DNA of 64,000 nucleotides. Source: Alkalihalobacterium elongatum (GTDB taxonomy: Bacteria; Bacillota; Bacilli; Bacillales; Bacillaceae_F). How positions within the stretch are numbered: the first letter of the stretch is position 1; each line of letters starts with the position of its first letter. The stretch spans positions 124,001-188,000 of the forward strand of contig NZ_WMKZ01000002.1 of NCBI RefSeq assembly GCF_019024285.1, read 5' to 3'. Positions 43,951 through 52,584 of this stretch are shown here, piece after piece. The notes below the pieces were generated by a model. The model worked only from the letters and a program-made list of their open reading frames with translations, was not told where the DNA came from and did not search any database. Position numbers and translations under genes: made by a program.

Positions 43951-44791
43951 CTTTTAACTCCTCCCGTAAAAAATCATTTACAGCCTCTTCCCAGCACCTG
44001 GGAAGGGGTATACTTTCTCTTTGTAAGGCATCATGAGCCATAACCGAATAAGCTGGTCTTGGTGCTGGTGCTCCATAAGATGCAGTTGTTATTGACTTAA
44101 TCATATTAGCATCAAAACCTGCTTGTTTTAATATATGTTTTGCAAACTCATACCAACTACAGGACCCAGAATTACTAACATGATAAATTCCATAGCTTTT
44201 TCCAATTAATTGAATAATTACCTCGGCAAGGTCTTTCGTATATGTTGGTGAGCCAACCTGATCATCAACTACCTTAATTTCCCTTTTTTGCTTCGCTAAT
44301 TTAAGCATTGTTTTTACGAAATTATTTCCACCACCACCGTAAAGCCATGATGTTCTAACGATATAACATTCTTTTAATGTTGCTTGAACGAGCTTTTCCC
44401 CCATCCATTTACTTATGCCATAAACACTCTTTGGATTCGGTATATCTCCTTCTACATATGGTTTGTTTTTATCACCACTAAAAACATAATCCGTACTAAT
44501 ACAAACCATCTTTGCCCCAACATTCTGCGCTGCTTTTGCAACATAAAAGGCTCCTAAACTATTAACTTCAAAAGCTTGTTTTTGTGCAAACTCACATTGG
44601 TCCACTGATGTATATGCTGCTGTGTGTATAATTACGTCAGGTTTCATATGATTAACAATTTTAGAAACTTGCAACTCATTAGTAATATCTAGCTGGTCTT
44701 TTCCATAGGCTTTAATGGACATGGTTTTGCCCATTTTCTCTGTAATCTCTTTTCCTAATTGGCCGTTTGAACCTGTAATCAAAACCCTCAC
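43943..44791 (-). CDS. rfbD: dTDP-4-dehydrorhamnose reductase
   Basis: 282 aa, GTG start with AAAGGTGAT upstream. RmlD family: LITGSNGQLGKEI (NADPH binding), AAYTSVDQCEFAQKQAFEVN, STDYVFSGDKNKPYVE, YGISKWMGE (catalytic Tyr/Lys) and RTSWLYGGGGNNFVKTM. Final step to dTDP-L-rhamnose. Equivalent to SpsK of the B. subtilis sps operon. Confidence 0.95.
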   Translation of the reverse strand: MRVLITGSNGQLGKEITEKMGKTMSIKAYGKDQLDITNELQVSKIVNHMKPDVIIHTAAYTSVDQCEFAQKQAFEVNSLGAFYVAKAAQNVGAKMVCISTDYVFSGDKNKPYVEGDIPNPKSVYGISKWMGEKLVQATLKECYIVRTSWLYGGGGNNFVKTMLKLAKQKREIKVVDDQVGSPTYTKDLAEVIIQLIGKSYGIYHVSNSGSCSWYEFAKHILKQAGFDANMIKSITTASYGAPAPRPAYSVMAHDALQRESIPLPRCWEEAVNDFLREELKDD

Positions 44792-44797
44792 AGATAA

Positions 44798-45760
44798 TCA
44801 CCTTTTCTGTTGACCATTATTATTTTTGTACCACTCGATCGTACGTATTAGCCCTTCTCTAAAAGTAACTTGTGGCATCCACCCTAATTCTTTGTGAATT
44901 TTCCCCCAGTTAATAGCATATCTCCTATCATGACCTTTTCGATCTTCTACGAATTGAATTAAGGTGTGACTTTTATTTAAATAATCAAGAATAAATGTAA
45001 TTACTTCTTGATTTGTCCTTTCATGTCCACCACCTATATTGTATATTTCACCTGGTTCCCCATGCTCTAAGACCATACGAATAGCACGACAATGATCTTC
45101 TACGAAAAGCCAGTCACGAATATTTTTTCCATCCCCATAAAGAGGGATTTTTTGTTCATTTAAAGCATTGGTTATAACTTTAGGAATAAACTTTTCATTG
45201 TGTTGTCTTGGACCATAATTATTACTGCAGCGAGTGATTATAAGAGGTAATTTATAGGTTTGGTAGAAGGAGCGAACGAGCAAATCAGCGCTTGCCTTAC
45301 TGGCTGAATAAGGATTATTTGGAGTTAGTGGTGAATTTTCAGTAAATGGCAGATCATCACTTCTGAGAGAACCGTATACTTCATCGGTAGATATTTGAAT
45401 CATTTTTTTAGCTTTCCCATCAAGTAGAGCATAGAGAAGGTTAAGTGTTCCCGATACGTTTGTATCAACAAAAGGTTGTGCATTCTCAATACTACGGTCG
45501 ACATGAGATTCAGCAGCAAAATTAATAATAAATTCGTAGTTTCGATCAAAAGCCTTAATTAAACTATCACGATTTCCAATATCACAATGCATGAAACGAT
45601 AGTTGGGATACTTTTTGAAAGTCATCATATTATCTATCTGGCCTGCGTAGGTTAAAGCATCAATATTTGTAATTGAATAGGCGGAATTCTTTAGCATATA
45701 TTCGATGAAATTTGACCCAATAAAACCTGCACCACCTGTAATTAGAAGGTGTTTGCTCAA
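44798..45760 (-). CDS. rfbB: dTDP-glucose 4,6-dehydratase
   Basis: 320 aa; start overlaps the rfbA stop (ATGA). RmlB family: [55 protein letters not shown] and [20 protein letters not shown]. Converts dTDP-glucose to dTDP-4-keto-6-deoxyglucose. A decayed second copy is at 34166-34364 and a diverged paralog at 55719-56678. Equivalent to SpsJ. Confidence 0.95.
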   Translation of the reverse strand: MSKHLLITGGAGFIGSNFIEYMLKNSAYSITNIDALTYAGQIDNMMTFKKYPNYRFMHCDIGNRDSLIKAFDRNYEFIINFAAESHVDRSIENAQPFVDTNVSGTLNLLYALLDGKAKKMIQISTDEVYGSLRSDDLPFTENSPLTPNNPYSASKASADLLVRSFYQTYKLPLIITRCSNNYGPRQHNEKFIPKVITNALNEQKIPLYGDGKNIRDWLFVEDHCRAIRMVLEHGEPGEIYNIGGGHERTNQEVITFILDYLNKSHTLIQFVEDRKGHDRRYAINWGKIHKELGWMPQVTFREGLIRTIEWYKNNNGQQKR

Positions 45761-46512
45761 TTTCCTCCCCCCTTTTTTGTTTCTATTTGATTGTTCATTT
45801 GTTCATATATCAATGTATTAGCTTTAAAAAGTGATTCATGGGTGCCTGCATCAATCCACCAGCCTTCCAAAACATCATATTGCAACTCACTTTGTCTAAT
45901 ATAATAATTATTTACATCTGTAATTTCTAGTTCCCCACGAGCAGATGGTTTGATAGAGTTAATAAAATCAAAGACTTGATGATCATACATATAGATCCCC
46001 GTTACGCAGTATGGTGAATTGGTGATTTTCGGTTTCTCTATAATAGAATTAATAATACTCTTTTCTTCATTTAATATAGCAATGCCATACCGCGATGGAT
46101 CTGATACTTCCTTTAATAAAACTCTCGCTCCGCTTTTTTGTTGTTTAAACCTTTCAATATACGGTACGATGGAATCTTCAAAAATATTATCTCCTAAGAC
46201 CATGATAAATTTTTCATCTTCAACAAAAGATTTTGCGTATGATACACCATCTGCAATCCCCTTTGCCCCGTCTTGTACTTTATATAATAAATTGACTTGC
46301 AATTCCTCACCGTTACCAAATAACGTAGTAAATGAGTTCAAATGTGTACCATTCGTTATGATTAATATATCCTTTATCCCAGCTTCCCTTAATTTAATGA
46401 TTGACCAATAAACCATTGGGAACGGGCCAATCGGTAGAAGATGTTTGTTTATTATCTTAGTTAAGGGGGTAAGCCTCGTTCCCTTTCCTCCTGCGAGTAT
46501 AACTCCTTTCAT
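45757..46512 (-). CDS. rfbA: Glucose-1-phosphate thymidylyltransferase
   Basis: 251 aa. Nucleotidyltransferase motif [16 protein letters not shown] at the N-terminus, [17 protein letters not shown] and [11 protein letters not shown]...[12 protein letters not shown] at the C-terminus. Short type, as in B. subtilis SpsI. First gene of the operon rfbA-rfbB-rfbD-rfbC, LamG-GT8, sulfotransferase, under a sigma-K promoter. Confidence 0.95.
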   Translation of the reverse strand: MKGVILAGGKGTRLTPLTKIINKHLLPIGPFPMVYWSIIKLREAGIKDILIITNGTHLNSFTTLFGNGEELQVNLLYKVQDGAKGIADGVSYAKSFVEDEKFIMVLGDNIFEDSIVPYIERFKQQKSGARVLLKEVSDPSRYGIAILNEEKSIINSIIEKPKITNSPYCVTGIYMYDHQVFDFINSIKPSARGELEITDVNNYYIRQSELQYDVLEGWWIDAGTHESLFKANTLIYEQMNNQIETKKGGGN

Positions 46513-46551
46513 AGCTATTCACGTCCTCTTTTACAAAAGATGTTTTTTCCA

Positions 46552-46578
46552 TAAAATATGTTCCTACATAAAATTTGT
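46552..46578 (-). promoter_or_regulatory. Sigma-K promoter for the rfb/sulfotransferase operon
   Basis: On the minus strand: AC, 16 nt, CATATTTTA, about 40 bases before the rfbA start. Full pattern match. Confidence 0.7.
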
Positions 46579-46930
46579 GAAGCGGGAGCTAACTATAGAT
46601 CCTTTCATTTTACCCACTAATAAAATTGTATGTTTACTAAGTGTGGAGGACAGTACATTTATCCCTTATAACAATAAATTGATAATCTAGCCTTTATACG
46701 AATAATAAAATTTATTTTTATATAGATATAATTAGGACTGTATCCATTTCAATTGAAACGCTGAAATATTGTCACAAGCCACCAATTGTGTTTTTTATTG
46801 ATATTTTTAAGGATAAATTTGGAATGAATATGTGGAAATGGAAATGGAGGAAATTTAGTTTTAACAACTGTAGCTGTTGAACTAAAGTATTATAAGATAT
46901 TTGGCTTCCACTTTTTTTGATGAAGCAATT

Positions 46931-47000
46931 GTGAAATTTTAAGTCACTGGGGCGCTAGGTTTTCGGGTCCAACCTTTGTGAGTATCGTTTACTCTAAAGT
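46931..47000 (+). pseudogene. Degenerate 5' end of the epimerase gene (copy of 38621)
   Basis: Reads VKF*VTGALGFRVQPL*VSF with stops, matching MKILVTGAAGFIGSHLCEH of the intact epimerase position by position. The sequence before it (GGCTTCCACT...GCAATT, CCACCAATTGTGTTTTTTATTG, AATTAGGACT) also matches the region before 38621. The rest of 46579-47276 shows nothing recognisable. Confidence 0.85.
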
Positions 47001-47276
47001 CAATTTATCGAACTCATATTACTAACTAGTTAGGAAAAAGTATTAAACATCATTATTACCATTTTATATGCACAATACCATTAGACCTCCTTCTTCCTAT
47101 TTCAGACAATAAACAGGAAAATTATCATTTACACAGTTTAATTACTATTTTTGCTTATTTAAAGTTAAGGAGCCAACACTAAAATAAAAGTTCAAACATA
47201 TTCTAAAATGAGATAAAACCATATTTAATATAAAACGACTTTAAAAATTAAAGTTTGAAAGGACGGGGCTTATTAC

Positions 47277-48092
47277 ATGGATCATAAACTTAATGCGAAG
47301 AAAAGAAAGGTTAGAAGAATACTTGGTTTCGAACCTAACATAGAAAACCCTCAAGTCATGTCCGAGAAACTTTTATGGATAAGGGTAAATGGAAAAATTG
47401 AACGATTTGCAAAATATACAGATAAATATGAGGTTCGGCAATATGTAAAAGGAAAAATCGGTGAAAAATATCTTGTTCCACTGTATGGTATGTACACAAA
47501 TGTTGATGACATAAATATAGATAATCTTCCTCAAAGTTTTGTACTCAAAGCCACCCATGGCTGTGGTTGGAATATCCTCGTAAAAGACAAGACCAATTTA
47601 GATTGGTACAAAGCAAAGAAACAAATGAATGAATGGTTGAATTTAAATTATTTTAATATAACTGGAGAACGCAATTATAAACCATTAAAAGGGCGCGCAA
47701 TTATCGAAAAATACTTACAGGACCCTTCTGGCGATTTAAAAGATTACAAATTTCATTGTATCCACGGTAAACCAATGGTTGTAGCAGTAATGGGGGATCG
47801 ATTTAGTAACCTAAAAGTTCAAATATTAGATATGGATTGGAAACAACCTCCTTTTGATACTCAAAATAATTCGTTTTCAATCCCACCCGAGCGTCCAAAG
47901 CGTTTTAGTGAAATGATAGATGTTGCAAAAAAACTTTCACAGGATTTCGCTTATGTTCGTGTTGATCTGTATTATACCAATAACAAAATATATTTTGGTG
48001 AATTGACCTTTTTACCAAGTGGTGGTCTCCTAAATCACCCATATGAATACCAGAAGTGGTTAGGGTCGCATCTTGATTTAAGTCGCTATTAA
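47277..48092 (+). CDS. TupA-like ATP-grasp protein
   Basis: 271 aa, ATG with AAAGGACGGGG upstream. Family features of TupA-like ATP-grasp proteins: NPQVMSEKLLWIRVNG, VLKATHGCGWNILVKDK, GRAIIEKYLQ, DYKFHCIHGKP and YVRVDLYYTNNKIYFGELTFLPSGG (metal-binding Asp/Glu). TupA of alkaliphilic bacilli takes part in teichuronopeptide synthesis, attaching amino acids to a uronic-acid polymer. Here it may attach an amino group or amino acid to the spore glycan (inference). Monocistronic. Confidence 0.85.
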   Translation: MDHKLNAKKRKVRRILGFEPNIENPQVMSEKLLWIRVNGKIERFAKYTDKYEVRQYVKGKIGEKYLVPLYGMYTNVDDINIDNLPQSFVLKATHGCGWNILVKDKTNLDWYKAKKQMNEWLNLNYFNITGERNYKPLKGRAIIEKYLQDPSGDLKDYKFHCIHGKPMVVAVMGDRFSNLKVQILDMDWKQPPFDTQNNSFSIPPERPKRFSEMIDVAKKLSQDFAYVRVDLYYTNNKIYFGELTFLPSGGLLNHPYEYQKWLGSHLDLSRY

Positions 48093-48119
48093 TTGACTAT
48101 TTAAAGGTCGGAATTAATT

Positions 48120-48227
48120 ATGAATGAAGCACTTTTCTACATGACAAGGTTTAGAAGGATATATGGATATGATCTTCTATACAGAACCCTCAATCATCTC
48201 TCAAAACTATTTAAAAAACAAATATAA
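48120..48227 (+). CDS. Possible short protein (35 aa)
   Basis: ORF right after the TupA-like gene: ATG with AAAGGTCGG upstream, encoding MNEALFYMTRFRRIYGYD and a basic tail KKQI. No family recognised. Could be a small protein or a remnant. Confidence 0.3.
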   Translation: MNEALFYMTRFRRIYGYDLLYRTLNHLSKLFKKQI

Positions 48228-48413
48228 GTTCCGAATATAAACATTTCATTCTATTATAATGTGTTGATCAAAAACTGTTACGCTCTGCCTATTCCACAAT
48301 TTCACCTTCATTCATAAACACTACCTGAACAGCCACTCACATGTACAATACAAACCCTATTTCACATGTGATGGCTACCATAATTTTCATGGGTCGCTAA
48401 CTACTTGTTAACT

Positions 48414-48515
48414 TTAATAACCTCCATAATCTGTTTCTGGCGCAAAGACTAATTTAGGTTCAAATAACATAATCTTCGGCTTGTTTGTTATTGCTGTAAC
48501 AGTAGTTCCTCTCAT
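48414..48515 (-). CDS. Possible short protein (33 aa)
   Basis: Minus-strand ORF with AGGATG upstream of ATG; encodes MRGTTVTAITNKPKIML, continues FEPKLVFAPE and ends TDYGGY. Low charge, ends in a Tyr/Gly motif. No family recognised. It lies between the TupA-like gene and the sulfate operon, downstream of a perfect hairpin. Confidence 0.35.
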   Translation of the reverse strand: MRGTTVTAITNKPKIMLFEPKLVFAPETDYGGY

Positions 48516-48555
48516 TTACTAATCATCCTGTTTTTAGTAACTTACAAAATTAAAC

Positions 48556-48595
48556 GGACAAAGTATCTAGAAGCTTTACTTTAGATACTTTGTCC
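48556..48595. repeat. Perfect 14-base inverted repeat
   Basis: GGACAAAGTATCTA pairs with TAGATACTTTGTCC around a 12-base loop. On the minus strand it is followed by GTTTAATTTTG, so it could be a terminator or attenuator before the 33-aa ORF. The rest of 48228-48751 has nothing clear. Confidence 0.6.
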
Positions 48596-48751
48596 AAACC
48601 AATGAATATTACTATAACTTTAATCTCAATATTATTTTTATTTGCCGAGGAGAATTTATATCGAACAATTAAAAATAATATAATTACTTCCTAGGGAAAA
48701 CTATTTGACATTACATAGTGAAGTTTTTACAAAAATTAGGCAAAAGACAGG

Positions 48752-48779
48752 ACAAATTTTGTATTCAATACATACTAAA
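48752..48779 (+). promoter_or_regulatory. Possible sigma-K promoter for the sulfate operon
   Basis: AC, 17 nt, CATACTAAA (one mismatch in the -10), 36 bases before ATG 48815. Confidence 0.45.
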
Positions 48780-48814
48780 TAAGTAATATGTTGGAAAGAG
48801 TATGGAGTGTTATT

Positions 48815-50584
48815 ATGTCCTTTGCTGCAATTGCTGTCAGTATTGTTTTATTTCTAATGTTTATAAGTCTAATCAAAGAGTGGTTTACACCCGAACTAAC
48901 TGTTTTTACTGCTTTCTCTTTGCTTATTGTATTAGGAGTTCTCCCTATCGATGAGGCATTTCAAGGTTTTGCGAACCCTGCCGTCCATACCATTGCCTTA
49001 TTAATGGTTATTGCCTTCGCTGTACAAAAATGCGGTATTGTTCCAAAGCTCTTAACACGTACTTTAGGAAAAAATAAAAAGCCTTCAATCGTCCTCATTA
49101 AAATCATGTTTCCAGTATCTTTCCTATCGGCTTTCATGAACAATACACCCATTGTAGCTATGTTAACTCCAATCATTCATAAATGGGGGATCCAACATAA
49201 AATATCTCCTTCTAAGCTTTTAATACCACTTTCTTATGCTGCCATTATTGGGGGAACCGTTACATTAATTGGAACTTCAACAAATTTACTCATTCATGGA
49301 CTGCTACAGCAAAATGGACATCCAGGATTTTCAATGTTTCAATTTTCACTAATTGGCATCCCATTATTTATAGTCAGCTTATTGTATATGATCTTTTATG
49401 GCCAAAGAAAGCTACCTAATAACAAAGATTTGATCGAAGCTTACCAATCAATACGAAAAGATTATACAGTAGAGGTTAAAGTAACGAGTAATTCGTTATG
49501 GATTGGAAAAGCAGTAAAGGACGTAAATTTAAGAGCATTACATGATATTTTTTTAGTACAAATTATCCGTAACAATAGTTCAATTACACCTGTTTCTAAT
49601 TATGAAGTGATTCAAGAAAACGACTCACTTATTTTTTCTGGAAATGTAGAAAGCATTATAAGATTGCTTAACTTAAAAGGATTAGAACTACCCACTGTAA
49701 AGGAAGAAACTGGCAGTATGTCGGAACACTACAAATCTAATTTAGTTGAAGTTGTAGTTTCTCATTCATCACCATTAGTTAAGAAAAAGATAAAAAATTC
49801 AAACTTTAGAGCACAGTATAATTCTGCAATTGTTGCTATTCGAAGAAATAATCAACAGATTACTACTGGAATCGGAAATATGACTATTAAACCTGGTGAC
49901 ACACTTCTGCTTTTGGCAGGAAAGGATTTTATTAAAACATGGTCAAATTCTCGTGATTTTTACCTTGTATCTGGGGTGGAAACCGAAGAACCAATTAGCA
50001 GTGGTAAATCTAAGATCATTATTCCAACCATAATCGGTGTCATTGCTTTAGCTGCTTTTCAAATAGTTTCGATCCTTCAAGCAGCCTTAATGGGAATGAT
50101 CATTTTAACAATAACCAAATCGATAACAACATCAGAAGCAAAAAAAGCGGTAGATTGGGGGATATTAGTTCTTATCGCTTCAGCCATTGGAATTGCAAAA
50201 GCAGTTGAAAACGCTGGTTTACCTACTCTTTTAACGAGCTTATTAAACTTTGAAAATCCAATAAACCTCATTATCCTTTGCTTTTTATTATACTTTTCAA
50301 CTTTAGTCCTAACAGAAATTATTAGCAATATAGCAGCCGCCGCTCTCATTTTTCCTATTGGGTACTCATTAGCTATTCAACTAGGGTATAATCCTGAACT
50401 ATTTTCAATGATAATCGCTATTGCTGCCTCCTGTAGTTTTATTACCCCTATAGGCTATCAAACAAATTTATTAGTTTACGGACCTGGTGGATATCGATTT
50501 ACAGACTTTTTTAGAGTAGGCTTTCCACTAAGTCTTCTTTGCATGATTACTACTGTTCTTCTAACTGTATTTATATGGGGATAA
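48815..50584 (+). CDS. SLC13-family permease with two RCK_C domains, probable sulfate importer
   Basis: 589 aa from ATG 48815 (TGGAGTG upstream); ATG 48788 has no site and would sit at the transcript start. Membrane helices flank a soluble middle (about residues 200-390) with two TrkA-C/RCK_C-like domains (LWIGKAVKDVNLRALHDIFLV and KIKNSNFRAQYNSAIVAIRR). SLC13 signatures: FMNNTPIVAMLTPII and IIGGTVTLIGTSTNLLIHG near the N-terminus, ITPIGYQTNLLVYGPGGY near the end. SLC13/SAC1-type proteins carry sulfate or dicarboxylates; cysC and sat follow directly, so sulfate is the likely cargo. Confidence 0.88.
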   Translation: MSFAAIAVSIVLFLMFISLIKEWFTPELTVFTAFSLLIVLGVLPIDEAFQGFANPAVHTIALLMVIAFAVQKCGIVPKLLTRTLGKNKKPSIVLIKIMFPVSFLSAFMNNTPIVAMLTPIIHKWGIQHKISPSKLLIPLSYAAIIGGTVTLIGTSTNLLIHGLLQQNGHPGFSMFQFSLIGIPLFIVSLLYMIFYGQRKLPNNKDLIEAYQSIRKDYTVEVKVTSNSLWIGKAVKDVNLRALHDIFLVQIIRNNSSITPVSNYEVIQENDSLIFSGNVESIIRLLNLKGLELPTVKEETGSMSEHYKSNLVEVVVSHSSPLVKKKIKNSNFRAQYNSAIVAIRRNNQQITTGIGNMTIKPGDTLLLLAGKDFIKTWSNSRDFYLVSGVETEEPISSGKSKIIIPTIIGVIALAAFQIVSILQAALMGMIILTITKSITTSEAKKAVDWGILVLIASAIGIAKAVENAGLPTLLTSLLNFENPINLIILCFLLYFSTLVLTEIISNIAAAALIFPIGYSLAIQLGYNPELFSMIIAIAASCSFITPIGYQTNLLVYGPGGYRFTDFFRVGFPLSLLCMITTVLLTVFIWG

Positions 50585-50619
50585 ACAGGAGGTTATTCTA
50601 AAAGGAGGGAGCTTTAAAA

Positions 50620-51258
50620 ATGGAAGACAACAAGAATAGAACTTCAAATATTGTTTGGCATCAGTCTGATATAACTAAAGAAGATCGGCAAAAACTACAT
50701 GGCCATAAAAGCTTAATGGTCTGGTTCACAGGACTATCTGGTTCTGGAAAGTCAACTATCGCTAACGCACTTCAACACGAATTGCATAAAGACGGTATTA
50801 GTGTATATTTATTAGATGGTGACAACCTCCGACATGGAATCAATCGGAACCTTACATTTACTGAAGAAGATCGTAAAGAAAATGTGAGACGCACAGCTGA
50901 AGTAGGCAAATTGTTTGTTGATGCAGGTGTAGTCGTGCTTGCTGCACTTATATCACCTTATGAAGCTGACCGAGAACAAGCTAGAATACTTTTCCAACCT
51001 GGCGAATTTGTTGAAGTATATGTGAGATGTACACTGAGAGAGTGTGAAAAACGAGACCCTAAAGGGTTATATAAAAAAGCTCGTCTTGGAGAAATTAAAC
51101 AGTTTACTGGAATTAGCCAACCATATGAAGAACCACAAAATCCAGAAATTATTCTTGATACTTCTGTTCTCTCTGTTGAAGAATGTGTACAAGAAATGCA
51201 ATCATATCTAAAAAACAAATTACACTTGAGAGAAGGGAGTGACAGTCTTGACACTTAG
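50620..51258 (+). CDS. cysC: Adenylylsulfate (APS) kinase
   Basis: 212 aa, ATG with AAAGGAGGGAG upstream. P-loop GLSGSGKST (38-46), [15 protein letters not shown], and the APS-kinase signature [20 protein letters not shown] followed by ISQPYEEP. Phosphorylates APS to PAPS using ATP. Middle gene of the permease-cysC-sat operon, overlapping sat. Since no PAPS reductase or sulfite reductase is present, the PAPS made here is probably meant for the sulfotransferases in this locus. Confidence 0.95.
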   Translation: MEDNKNRTSNIVWHQSDITKEDRQKLHGHKSLMVWFTGLSGSGKSTIANALQHELHKDGISVYLLDGDNLRHGINRNLTFTEEDRKENVRRTAEVGKLFVDAGVVVLAALISPYEADREQARILFQPGEFVEVYVRCTLRECEKRDPKGLYKKARLGEIKQFTGISQPYEEPQNPEIILDTSVLSVEECVQEMQSYLKNKLHLREGSDSLDT

Positions 51259-52384
51259 TATTCCCCATGGTGGACACCTTGTTAATGGGATGAATTTAAA
51301 CTATGACCATTCATCACTTACGGGTGAAATTGAAATTGATGGGATGGCATTGTCTGATTTGGAGTTAATTGCCAATGGAGCATATAGTCCATTAACAGGT
51401 TTTCTTGGCAAAGAAGATTATAAATCCGTTTTATATAATATGAAACTAAAAAATGGATTGGTTTGGAGTATCCCCATCACCTTACCAGTGAATGAAAATG
51501 TAGCAAAACATTTACATTTAGGCGAGTATATAAAATTAACCAATAAGAATACAGTTTATGGGGTACTAAAAGTGCAAGAAGTATACTTTCCAGACAAATT
51601 ACTAGAAGCTAAACTCGTTTATCAAACCACGGATAAAAACCATCCTGGCGTAAAAAAATTATTTGACCGACCTAATATTTATGTAGCTGGACCTATCACC
51701 TTAACAAAAATACCATCAAAAAATAATAGTTTCTCTTCTTACTATAATTCCCCTACAGAAACTAGAAAAGCATTTAACCAGAAAGGTTGGAAAACCGTTG
51801 TCGGATTCCAAACGAGAAACCCTGTACACAGAGCACATGAATATATTCAAAAATGCGCGCTAGAAACCGTCGATGCTTTATTTCTCAATCCACTTGTAGG
51901 AGAAACAAAATCAGATGATATTCCAGCTGACGTTCGAATGGAAAGCTATGAAGTCCTCTTAAAAAATTATTATCCAAACGAAAGAGTATTCTTATCGGTA
52001 TTTCCAGCTGCTATGAGATATGCAGGACCGAAAGAAGCGATATTTCATGCGCTTGTCAGAAAAAATTATGGTTGTACACATTTTATCGTTGGACGCGACC
52101 ATGCAGGGGTTGGAGATTATTACGGAACGTACGATGCCCAAGATATTTTTAAGCAATTTAAGCCTGAAGACATCGGCATCAACATCCTTTGTTTTGAACA
52201 TAGTTTTTATTGTACAAAATGCGGAAATATGGCTTCTAGCAAAACATGTCCACATCCAAAAGAAGACCACCTTCACTTATCAGGAACAAAAGTACGAGAA
52301 ATGTTGCGAAGTGGAGTCACCCCACCACCGCAGTTCAGTCGTCCTGAAGTAATTGAGGTATTAATTAGGGGGATGAAAAAATAA
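51248..52384 (+). CDS. sat: Sulfate adenylyltransferase (ATP sulfurylase)
   Basis: 378 aa. TTG 51248 has AAGGGAG eight bases upstream; GTG 51239 overlaps that site. Family motifs: [26 protein letters not shown] (active-site QxRNPxHxxHE), [11 protein letters not shown] and a [16 protein letters not shown]ys cluster. Makes APS from sulfate and ATP, the step before CysC. It overlaps the end of cysC, so the two are translationally linked. Confidence 0.95.
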   Translation: MTLSIPHGGHLVNGMNLNYDHSSLTGEIEIDGMALSDLELIANGAYSPLTGFLGKEDYKSVLYNMKLKNGLVWSIPITLPVNENVAKHLHLGEYIKLTNKNTVYGVLKVQEVYFPDKLLEAKLVYQTTDKNHPGVKKLFDRPNIYVAGPITLTKIPSKNNSFSSYYNSPTETRKAFNQKGWKTVVGFQTRNPVHRAHEYIQKCALETVDALFLNPLVGETKSDDIPADVRMESYEVLLKNYYPNERVFLSVFPAAMRYAGPKEAIFHALVRKNYGCTHFIVGRDHAGVGDYYGTYDAQDIFKQFKPEDIGINILCFEHSFYCTKCGNMASSKTCPHPKEDHLHLSGTKVREMLRSGVTPPPQFSRPEVIEVLIRGMKK

Positions 52385-52392
52385 ATTATTAA

Positions 52393-52440
52393 TAGGGATT
52401 GACTATGAAACATTTACCATGTCAATCCCTTTATTTTTAT
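52393..52440 (+). terminator. Terminator of the sulfate activation operon
   Basis: Stem AGGGATTGAC/GTCAATCCCT with T-rich tail; sister of 40737-40781. A weaker degenerate copy (AGAGATTGACTATG...CCAACCTCTTTT) is at 52520-52560. Confidence 0.8.
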
Positions 52441-52584
52441 TTTATTAGTCAACTTTTTTGTATGTTTCTCCTTTGACTAGAGTGAATATATTGTTAACCT
52501 AAACATTTAATAATAACTTAAGAGATTGACTATGATTGATGATCAAAGCCAACCTCTTTTGTTACTCAGTATCCTCCTATTAAC

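Noticed and set aside
46019..46411. 130-codon ORF on the plus strand
   Set aside because: Antisense shadow of rfbA, which is unmistakable on the other strand.
26950..48515. Lasso-peptide system (asparagine-synthetase-like protein plus 33-aa ORF with a PxL-like motif)
   Set aside because: No B1/B2 leader-binding or protease genes, the two genes are 20 kb apart, and the small ORF lacks a usable core peptide.
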